From assembly GCA_039583875.1 (NCBI GenBank), contig CM077165.1:63352757-63416756 (forward strand): a stretch of DNA of 64,000 nt, given 5' to 3'. The translations under genes were made by a program, and so were the position numbers. Positions 55,976 through 64,000 of this stretch are shown here, piece after piece (position 1 is the first letter of the stretch; each line of letters starts with the position of its first letter). This DNA comes from Platanthera guangdongensis. Lineage: Eukaryota; Streptophyta; Magnoliopsida; Asparagales; Orchidaceae. The notes under the pieces were generated by a model. It was given only the letters and a program-made list of their open reading frames with translations, searched no databases and was not told the DNA's origin.

Positions 55976-56720
55976 CTAGCAAAGCTACTAAAACATGTTT
56001 TACTTGAGGAAAGAAAGGGTATTTTGCCCGAGAATATTGGAATGGTGCTCAGAAGACTAAGAAAGCTATGTCAGGAGCAGTTGAGGATGTTAGTGCAAAG
56101 GAAACGTCATTCAAAATGATGAACACCTCAAAGTCTGGTTACCGTACGTGGTATAAGAAGGCTAGGACTTCGGGTTCAGCCCCCTCTGCTGGTGCTTCTG
56201 GGGTGACTACGGGTCGAACCCGGAGCACATGTTCCACTTGTGGAAAACCGGGGCACTTTGCCCGAGACTGCTGGAGCGGACGTCCGAAGTCCGAGAAGAA
56301 GCATGCTGTCGCGATGACAGGTATGGTTTAAAGTTATAACAGATTAGCCTTGAATACTTGTCGCCCTTGTGCATGTTAGCTTAGAACTACTTGTGCTAAG
56401 CTTTGTTCTGACTTTACTTTATCTGGCGACAGCACCGTTCGTTTAGGGAGCTTCGCATTCCTTTTTTAGGAATTATATTGCGCGTCGGAGTACCTCCTTC
56501 GATAATAAGAGACAAATTGGATGCATTATGGTCCAATGGTGCTCATGTGCGCGGGTTGTATTTATTGCGCTTACGTTTGTATCGGGAGTCAGGAGTTACA
56601 TTTGCTAACGTCTCTACTGCCGCTGGAGGAGTTCGATGTAATATTTGGCATAGACTGGCCCTCAGAGCAGCGAGCCTATATTGTTTGCGGTTAGAAGGAA
56701 GTCAAGTTGTGAGCAAGTCG
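55976..56720 (+). pseudogene. Chromovirus gag C-terminus with zinc knuckles, and decayed protease region
   Basis: A decayed knuckle (GKKGYFAREYW, near 56010) and a clean one, CSTCGKPGHFARDCW (56230-56274), show a gag tail. Between them lies a Ser/Thr/Lys-rich linker. The protease that should follow (56330-56720) is frameshifted and shows no clear DTGAS motif; only general similarity of layout suggests it. The gag N-terminus is missing. Confidence 0.72.
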
Positions 56721-57780
56721 TGAGATGACTTTTACTGGCTTAAAGTGGTCGAGCAAGACGTTGGTGTATGCTCTTCAGGGAGTGAAGGCAGTTCCTGCTG
56801 GTGCAGAGCTGTTCTTTACACTTTTGGAGGTTGCAAAGCCGAAGCCTATGTAGGATAGTATTTCAGTGGTAACTGAGTACCCTGATGGGTTCCCTAGAGA
56901 TCTTCCTGGAGCCCCGCCTCAAAGGGAGATAGATTTCATGATTGAGCTCGTACCAGGTGCAAAGCTTGTGTCACCCTCTGCTTATCGGCTAGCGCCTAAG
57001 GAAATGGCGGAGCTGAAGGTGCATCTTCAAAAAGTTGTTGGAGCAAGGGTATGTGCGTCCAAGCTCTTCGCCTTGGAGCACGCCGGTCCTCTTTGTTAAG
57101 AAGAAGGATGGAAGCTTGAGGCTATGTATTTATTATCGGGAGCTCAACAAGTTGACGGAAAAGAAAAAGTACCCGATCCCCCCGGGATCGATGATATTTT
57201 TGATCAGTTGGTCGGGTCGATGTTGTACTCGAAGTTGGATCTCAAGTCTGGTTAATATCACCTGAGGATAAGGGAGACTGGTATCCCTAAGACAATGTTC
57301 AGTACGATATACGGGCATTACGAGTTTACTGTCATGCCATTTGGGCTGACTAATGCGCCGTCAGTGTTCATGGATCTGATGAACAGGACCTTCAGGGAGT
57401 ACCTGTACCATTTTGTGATCGTCTTCACCGATGATATTTTGGTGTACTCGCAGAGTGAGGAAGATCACTTCAAGCATCTTCATTTTGTTTTGGAGAATCT
57501 AAGGAGGAATCAGTTGTATGCCAAGTTCTCGAAGTGCGAGTTTTGGTCATCCTCAGTGGCGTTCCTCGGTCATATAAGGTATTGCAGTTGATCCGGCGAA
57601 GATTGTTGCGATACGGGAGTGACCTGAGCTTTCTACGGTAGCAGAAGTCCGGAGCTTTCTGGGGCTTGCCGGCTATTATAGGTGCTTCGTAGAGAACTTC
57701 TCGCGGATAGCGTTACCTCTCACTACTTTGACGAGGAAGGAGCATAAGTTCATTTAGACGCCGGAGTGCGCGCGAGCTTT
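56721..57780 (+). pseudogene. Chromovirus reverse transcriptase, frameshifted
   Basis: FPRDLPGAPPQREIDFMIEL and [12 protein letters not shown] begin the domain. A frame change near 57040 leads to [20 protein letters not shown] and YRELNKLT. Another near 57180 and a further one by 57295 lead to [18 protein letters not shown] and the catalytic FTDDILVYS (about 57424-57450), where FIDD is usual. The thumb region ([17 protein letters not shown]) follows with stops. Confidence 0.88.
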
Positions 57781-59304
57781 TGAGGAGTTGAAATATCGGT
57801 TGACCACAACGCCGGTGCTGTGTTTGCCGAGTGTGACCGAAGGTTATGAGATTTATAGTGATGCTTCGGGCAGCGGTTTGGGTTGCATGCTATTGCAATA
57901 CGGAAGTGTGATAGCTTATGGCTCGAGACAGCTAAAAGTGCACGAGAGGAATTATCCGGTCCATGATATGGAGCTAGCGGCCGTGATTTTTGCCTTGAAG
58001 CTGTTGAGGCATTATTTGTACGGTGTGAAGATTGATATCTACACCGATCATAAGAGTCTGAAGTATCTGATTGATCAGAAAGATCTGAATATGCGGCAGT
58101 GTAGATGGATGGAGTTCTTGGGAGACTATACATTCAAGATCCACTATGTGCTTGATAAAGGGAATGCGGTTGCGGACGCGTTGAGTCGGCGAGCCCCAGC
58201 TCAAGCCAATTGGCTATCGATGCATGATGAGCGGTTGGTGCGGGAGTTGGAGGCGTTGGAGATTGTTTGTGTAGATAAGCAATCAAGTGCTGAAGCAGTA
58301 CTGAATTGGACTGAAGTCCAATATGACCTGACTGATCGGATTCAGCAGGCTTTGGATTTGGATGACCATTTGAAGCACTTCAAGGAGGAGGCTCTGGATG
58401 GGTCAAATTCCCAATTTGTCGTGGAGGACGTATTACTTTGGAAAGACGGTCGTCTGTGTGTCCCAAGTGTGGGCAATCTGCGGGTGGAATTGTTGTACGA
58501 GGCACACCATACCAAGTACTCAATTCACCCGGGGAGCACGAAGATGTACCGCGATGTAAAGAAACTGTTTTATTGGCCGGGTTTGAAGAAATATGTGGCG
58601 CTCTACGTAGCGAAGTGCCAAACTTGCGCTTTGGTGAAGGCGGAGTGCCAAAAGCCGGGAGGATTTCTGAAGTCCTTGCCTATTCCGGAGTGGAAATTCG
58701 ACGACATCTCTATGGACTTTGTACACGGTTTGTCAAGGTCGCAAACGGGGAACGACGCCATTTGGGAGGTCGTAGATCGGCTAACGAAGGTGTCGCATTT
58801 CATTCCGCATAGGAAGGATGATCCGGTGGAGAAGTTGGCAAAACTATATGTGGATAATATAGTACGGCTTCACGGTGTGCCCCGCAGCATCGTGAGTTAC
58901 CGAGATGGGCGGTTCACATCCAATGATTGGAGGCTAGTGCAACAAATGTTGGGAACAAAGTTGAAATTCAGCACAGCCTTCCATCCGCAAACGGATGGGT
59001 AGACCGAGAGGGTCAATAGAACCATGGAAGACATGCTCCGCATGTGTGTCTTGGATTTTGGAAAGCAATGGGAAGACCATCTTTATTTGGTGTAGTTCGC
59101 GTACAACAATAGCTACCAAGCGAGTATTCAAATGACGCCCTTCGAGGCCCTATATGGTAGAAAATGTCGCATGCCATTGTCTTGGCTAGAAACGGGTGAA
59201 TCAAAGTTGTATAAGCGATTAGAAGTGGAGGATGCTACTTCGTTGGTGCATACCATTCGGGAGAGGTTGATTATTGCTCAGGACCGGCAAACGAAGTACT
59301 ATAA
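57781..59304 (+). pseudogene. Chromovirus RNase H and integrase, cut by an LTR insertion
   Basis: A 404-codon open stretch (57788-59002) holds RNase H ([64 protein letters not shown]) and integrase (YSIHPGSTKMYRDVKKLFYW, CQTCALVKAECQKP, MDFVHGLSRSQTGNDAIW, FHPQTDG). The second catalytic Asp lies in SYRDGRF, where SDRDPRF is usual. A TAG at 59000-59002 and another near 59093 interrupt it. The C-terminus ends at 59304, where TGTAACCTCCCG begins a new LTR. This is the best-kept gypsy coding stretch in the window, with RNase H residues all in place. Confidence 0.92.
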
Positions 59305-59429
59305 TGTAACCTCCCGAATCGCTCTAGGCCCCTAGTGTGTGTTTTTGAGTCAGGAAGGTTGACTCGAGTCCTGGGATGTGCAGGGAATTGGACTGCACTT
59401 GTGGATTTCCTGTGAGAAATCAGTGCTAT

Positions 59430-60080
59430 GAAGGGACACGGGTAGAGACACAGGCTTGTCACTACCTGTGTGCATGTGTACGTCGAGCTGAACTCGATGA
59501 GGCATGTCGAGATCGGTGAGCTGTGTCGACACCATGTGATACGGGTAGCGACACGGGCGTGTCCATACCCGTGTGTATCGAGTTACTCTCGACAGGACGT
59601 GTCGAGACTGGCGAGCAGTGTCGACACCAAGTCACACGGGTAGCGACACGGGCGTGTCCCTACCCGTGTGTGTCGAGTTACTCTCGACAGGACGTGCCGA
59701 GACTGGGGAGCTGTGTCGACACCATGGGACACGGGTAGCGATACGGGCGTGTCCCTACCCGTGTGTATCGAGTTGGACTCGACGAGGCGTGCCGAGATTG
59801 ACGAACTCCGTGTTGAGATCGACGAATTATAGGACACGGGTGTAGACACGGGCGTGTCTCCACCCGTGTTCCATGTGTGTCGAGTTGAGTTCGTCGAGAT
59901 ACAACCCGAGAAGGACACGGCCAAGGACACGGCCAGGAACACGGCCGTGTCATGTGGACACGGGTCGGGACACGGGCGTGTCCCTACCCGTGTCAACTAT
60001 TGAACCGACATGGAAACTGTCGTTGCCGCTTTGCCCAGGCAGGACACAGGTAAGGACACAGCCGTGTCCATACCCTTGTC
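59430..60080. repeat. Array of ACACGGGCGTGTCC palindromes upstream of the TATA box
   Basis: About a dozen facing pairs of GACACGGGCGTGTCC and CTACCCGTGT alternate with GTCGAGTT(A/G)(C/G)TCTCGAC and TCGACGAG words. Two consecutive units of about 110 bp (near 59525-59635 and 59635-59740) are especially alike. Confidence 0.88.
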
Positions 60081-60087
60081 ACTTTCC

Positions 60088-60097
60088 ATATATAAGG
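60088..60097 (+). promoter_or_regulatory. TATA box of the gypsy LTR at 59305
   Basis: ATATATAAGG directly follows the palindrome array and precedes a leader sequence, fitting a U3/R boundary. Confidence 0.65.
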
Positions 60098-60223
60098 GTA
60101 GGAGAAAACCCTAGCCGTTTTCATGCTCATTTCATTCCCTATTTCCTGTGAGAAATCCTGGTGAGAGAAAACTACTGGAGCAAGTTCTACGGGAGAAAAT
60201 CTGCCATCACCGTGAAAAAGAAG

Positions 60224-60322
60224 ATGCCGCCGAGGAGAACAACGCGATCCACGGCCGGAAATGGTGGTACCGCTAGAACCGATGTGAGTTTCCTACCCTC
60301 TCCTTTGGTGCTAGATCTATAG
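60224..60322 (+). CDS. Short ORF in the LTR leader, possible first gag exon
   Basis: ATG at 60224 (context AAGATGCCG) opens MPPRRTTRSTAGNGGTARTD, very like the basic N-terminus of many plant gypsy gag proteins. At codon 21 the DNA reads GATGTGAGTTTC, a strong splice-donor match at 60284. Without splicing the frame ends about twelve codons later. It lies about 130 bp downstream of the TATA box, so it would be at the start of the transcript. That it is joined by splicing to gag is inference; the gag of this element is not in the window. Confidence 0.4.
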   Translation: MPPRRTTRSTAGNGGTARTDVSFLPSPLVLDL

Positions 60323-60531
60323 TTATTTTCCTAGGCGAGACATCGACTCAAGAGAGTCTTGATGGTGAGCAGGAGTTTTCTAGGAAAGGCCATGCTAGGA
60401 CTTGTGTCTTAGGTTTTAGATCCCTTCAACCACGCCCTTCTTCAATGTGATGATAAGGGATGGTTTTGTGAAGGGTATTGGCCTCTTGAGGTTGAATAAG
60501 GGAGGAGGTTTTCTGGAATGATTTGGGAAGG

Positions 60532-61869
60532 TCGCCTTGAGGAGGAAGATGAACCGATGCCATTCATTCTGCCTTAAGATGCATGCAGAATCTATATTCT
60601 GCGCGCAGCGAACTTCGTTGCCATTTTTATATGTGATATGGTCAGATCTGGGCTTTCGGCTAAACACGAAAGGTGAAGCACTTGAAAATACCTTTCCAAC
60701 GAATGGTTGCACGACTTCTGGAGAAGTATGTAGCCACGGGAAAGTCTAAACAAAAATGGTGTTCAATAAATCCTGCATGCAGAAATTGTGTTATGTATGC
60801 AGTGGACTTCAAGTACGATTTCATATAGGATAATGTCAAATCTGGGTTGAGGTCTGAATACGAGAGTTATGGACCACAGAAAGACCTTTCCATCGTGGGG
60901 ATACACGTCTTCACCGGATTCCTGTAGCTTCGGGAATCTTCGGTCGAATTTGCTGTCCAGATTCAACCTGCACCTAAATTCTGGGCTTTAATGGAAGATG
61001 GATTTCGATTCGGTGGAATTAATATTGCAAGATACTTGACTTGGATGAACCCTTATGATTAATCATTTGTTGCATGATTGATGTAGCTTATTAATCAGAT
61101 TTCATATTATCAAATTGTGAAGCAATCTTATTTAAACGAATTGAATTGGTAGGAATTGAAAGTGTGATAATTGTGCACTTCATGTTTATATTATGGAAGA
61201 TCGCCTTGAGGAGGAAGATGAACCGATGCCGTTCATTCTGCCTTAAGATGTGTGCAGAATCTGTTTTCTGCGCGCAGCGAACTTCGTGGCCATTTTTAAG
61301 TGTGACATGGCCAGATCTGGGCTTTCGGCTAAACACTAAAGTTGAAGCCCTTGAAAATACCTTTCCAATGAATGGTTGCAAGACTTCTAGAAAAGTCTGT
61401 AGCCATGTGAAAGACTAAACGAAAATGGTGTTCAATAAATCTTGCATGCAGAAATTGTGTTCTGTACGCAGCGAACTTCAAGTCCGATTTCAAATAGGAT
61501 AATATCAAATCTGGGTTGAGGTCTGAATACGAGAGTTGTGGACCATGGAAGGACCTTTCTATCGTGGGGTTACACGTCTTCACTTGATTCATGTAGCTTC
61601 GGGAATCTCCGGTCGAAGTTGCTGTCCAGATTCAACCTACACCTAAATTCTGGGCTTTAATGGAAGATGGATTTGGATTCGATGGAATTAATATTGCAAG
61701 ATACTTGACTTGGATGAACCCTTATGATTAATCATTTGTTGCATGATTGATGTAGCTTATTAATCAGATTTCATATTATCAAATTGTGAAGCAATCTTAT
61801 TTAAACGAATTGAATCGGTAGGAATTGAAAGAGTGATAATTGTGCACTTCATGTTTATATTATGACATT
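60532..61869. repeat. 669-bp tandem duplication within the LTR
   Basis: TCGCCTTGAGGAGGAAGATG starts at 60532 and at 61201. TTAAACGAATTGAAT(T/C)GGTA occurs at 61132 and 61801, again 669 apart. The two units are very similar by eye, so the duplication is recent relative to the element. Arg/Lys-rich open frames in both copies are not recognised as protein. Confidence 0.92.
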
Positions 61870-62387
61870 ATCAATGGAAAGTGTGATAGATCTTTATATG
61901 TGCATCATGTTTATATTACGTTGTCATCATTTGGAAAGTCATATAGATGAATAGATTATGGCCATAGGTATGTTTGATTAATGAAATGAGTCTTATAGTC
62001 CAATACTTAGAGCGTCGTCTCCCTACGGGTAGTATTGTGAAGGGATGTTAGTGCGGTGTTGACCGCCACTTGTTTTGGTTGTGTCGAGATAAGATATGGA
62101 TGGATGGTTGGGCTGTGTCCTCGTGCTTACTTCCGATTCCCCTTCCATGTTATGTTGATGTGGTATTTGCATGTGGTGTGAGTCGACATGCGGTGTCGTA
62201 ATCCTGGGTTAAGGATAGTGTGGCAGGTCTACGGGCTCGCCAGTTGTCACACCGACGGGAGTTGGCAGTTAGACTTGGTCGGTTTGGGCTCTGTCCTCGG
62301 TGTTCACGTCCCGAGGCCCCTCCGTCCATGCGAACGGTTGGGCTGTGTCCTCGTGCTTTCTTCCGAGGCCCCTTCCGGGTCACGCAA
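61870..62387 (+). other. Downstream part of the LTR after the duplication
   Basis: There is no gene. The phrase GGGCTGTGTCCTCGTGCTT followed by CTTCCGA.. CCCCTTCC occurs twice (about 62110 and 62340). Open frames of 66-84 codons show no domains. Confidence 0.5.
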
Positions 62388-64000
62388 TGTAACGCCCCTG
62401 ATTTTTCTGCGACTTTTTAATTCTCGTTTGGCATTACGTTGATGCGTTTCCGGCATGTGCTGTTTGTTATAGCATGGTCTTAGCTCTTTTGGTTCCTTGT
62501 ATGGTTGTTGGTAGCCTTTTTGGCAAGATCTCCTAGCAAGCCAGGTCTGTTTTGGTGACCGGTAAGGCCTCTCGAGGGGATGCCTGTGTTTTGGCTTCGG
62601 GTAGTGATAACCCGTGTTTTGTTCGTCGAAGCTTGATTTCGACTTCGCCATTGCGTTCGTAGCACAGGTAATTAGCTACGGTGTGAATTTTGTCGGATTT
62701 CGAGGTGGTACGGTTTCAGGTCATTTTGGTGTGTTAATAATAATGGATGTAATGATTAATTAAATTATAAAGTTTGAAATGAGTAGTTTTAGGTGGCAGT
62801 TAGGTTTAAAAGACGTATCCATGCATCATATATATAGCCTTAAGAAATAAACGAGACTATTCATTGTCTCCTTCTGTGAGAGAGAAACCGCTGCCTGATC
62901 GAGAGGAAGAAAACCGCCAACCCTATACCCTTCATACGCTGATTTTGGGAGCGTTAGTGGACGGAATTCGATTCCAAAAGCAGATTTGGAGTGCTCTCGC
63001 CTAGACCTTCATTCCTAAGGTATGAGATTCAATTTTCGTGGTGTTTCTAGAGGACTCAGAATTTTTGGTTTGAACCATTTCCGCCATTAAAACCTTAGAT
63101 CCTGTTTAGGTGCTGTTGCGGCTGGAGCCGAGAGAGAGAGAAAGGGCTCTGCAAGTTAATCTCTGGATTTGAGGCAAGTGGTGTTCCTACCCTTGCCAAG
63201 TTTTCCTTCTCCTTTTCATGGTCAATTTACTGTAATCATTCAAGTTTTCCCTGAAATTATTATTTGCTGTGTTTTCCTGTCAAAATTATGTGAATCATTA
63301 ACCATAATGCCCCTTTAAGTTTCTGTTTGCATTCTCCCAAGTTATAAAACTCATGTCATTGGCTGGAGTGCTGTAACCTTGTCTGTTTTATCAAACTGTT
63401 TCCTGTTAATCATTCAAATGGTCCCCTGTTAAAACCTCTGTTTGGGTAGATATTAGCCTTTCAACCCTAGAATTCAATAACAGTGAGGTTTTATACTTAT
63501 ATTACCAGTAAAAGGATTGAATTAGGCTAGGAAGTTGGATAGAAATGAAGTAGGATGTTCAGGATTATAGTGCACTCATTGCAGCCAGATCCACAGAAAT
63601 CGTCGATCTGGGTTCGACGATTATCGTCGAGCGGAGCTCGACGACGAGCCTTAGTTCTGGGTCTGACGAAAATCGTCGAATGGAGTTCGACGATTTTCCC
63701 GCGACCTCCATTCGATAAAGGGAAAATCGTCGAACGACGTTCGACGATAATTTTTCCCTGTGGTATGTTTTTCCCTTGGCCTGCATTTATTAGAAAATCG
63801 TCGAACGGAGTTCGAAGATTTTTCCCGTGACCTTTGTTCAGCGAAAGGGAAATCGTCGAACGGAGTTCGACGATTGCCCGTGTCCCGTGATTCAATGAAA
63901 ATCGTCGAGCTGCGCTCCATGGTTTTGCTTCGTTCGACGATTTTGTTCCAGCGCTCGACGAAAATCGTCGAGCTGCGTTCGACGATTCCTGTATGCAGAA
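62388..64000 (+). repeat. LTR of another gypsy-type element, running off the window
   Basis: It begins TGTAACGCCCCTGATTTTTC. A TATA box CATATATATAGCC lies at 62828-62839, then a purine-rich leader (GAGAGAGAAACCG). At 63163-63190 GGATTTGAGGCAAGTGGTG may be a leader splice donor. The palindrome array 63598-63990 follows. The end and internal region are outside the window. Confidence 0.6.
63598..63990. repeat. ATCGTCGAAC...TTCGACGAT palindrome array in the right-edge LTR
   Basis: Seven or more inverted-repeat units such as ATCGTCGAACGGAGTTCGAC (about 63846), alternating with CCCGTGACC / CCCGCGACC spacers, lie about 760 bp downstream of the TATA box. The core is nearly identical to units in the copia element (20735, 24298). 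Confidence 0.9.

Larger units (their letters stand above)
59305..62387 (+). repeat. LTR of a further chromovirus-type gypsy, inserted in the integrase gene
   Basis: It starts TGTAACCTCCCGAATCGC, typical of chromovirus LTRs, in the middle of integrase coding DNA. A palindrome array (59430-60080), a TATA box (60088-60097), a short ATG frame (60224) with a donor-like GTGAGT, and a 669-bp tandem duplication (60532-61869) follow. Near 62100 and 62335 the phrase GGTTGGGCTGTGTCCTCGTG is repeated. It is interrupted at 62388 by another TGTAACGCCCC start, so its own end and element are not visible. Confidence 0.65.

Noticed and set aside
60537..61592. Paired ORFs of 70-98 codons in the LTR at 60.5-61.6 kb
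   Set aside because: They look conserved only because the DNA is a recent 669-bp tandem duplication. Both strands are open and no domain is seen.
63598..63990. Regularly spaced palindromes resembling a CRISPR array
   Set aside because: Spacing and spacer lengths are irregular, the units vary, and the context is a plant LTR. There are no cas genes.

Overview
The window is nuclear DNA of a flowering plant, most likely from gene-poor repeat-rich chromatin. It contains plant LTR retrotransposon lineages (a Sirevirus-like copia, an Athila gypsy, chromodomain gypsy elements), a CACTA DNA transposon with plant-type ends, and one plant LEA_2/NHL-type gene. No rRNA, tRNA or prokaryotic feature was found. 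The species cannot be named from the sequence.

Layout: 1-2175 is the 3' end of a copia element, inserted in the upstream part of a gypsy LTR (2176-4255). A small non-retrotransposon island (about 4750-9700) holds the only convincing host gene, a single-exon LEA_2 membrane protein (5099-5791), followed by a long hairpin, an (AT)n tract and a GCGACATT minisatellite. A 70-bp satellite (about 9960-10705, continuing at 15361-15515) is split by a CACTA element (10706-15360). From 16069 to about 51327 lies one large nested structure. The host is a chromodomain gypsy of the Tekay/Del type with LTRs of about 4.8 kb. A Sirevirus-like copia (17295-29320) sits in its 5' LTR. An Athila gypsy (34119-47170, flanked by the 5-bp duplication GCATG) sits in its protease region. 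The host's 3' LTR is cut off by a minus-strand gypsy scrap (51328-52719). The last 11 kb is a chain of chromovirus pieces: a large inverted repeat of LTR sequence, a broken gag-pol (55900-59304), an LTR inserted into its integrase (59305-62387, with a 669-bp tandem duplication), and the start of another LTR (62388-64000).

Age order can be read by eye from LTR divergence. The Tekay-like host LTRs differ at many sites, the Athila LTRs at fewer, and the copia LTRs at very few, which agrees with the nesting. Every gag-pol is disabled by stops and frameshifts, many of the TGG-to-TAG or TGG-to-TGA kind. The extra 1013-codon ORF downstream of the copia pol is fully open.

The most interesting signal is shared short palindromic motifs. 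CpG-rich inverted repeats of the form ATCGTCGAA...TTCGACGAT occur as arrays in the copia LTRs, in copia internal noncoding DNA, inside the copia gag reading frame, in a gypsy LTR at the right edge, and as half-sites in the Athila LTRs. A second set (ACACGGGCGTGTCC type) is shared by Athila and chromovirus LTRs. A third (TTCTCGAG) is shared by a copia LTR and the gypsy LTR into which it inserted. Several arrays lie just upstream of a TATA box. A second point is that some chromovirus LTRs carry a short basic ORF (MPPRR... or MAPR...) that runs into a splice-donor-like site, possibly a first gag exon held inside the LTR.
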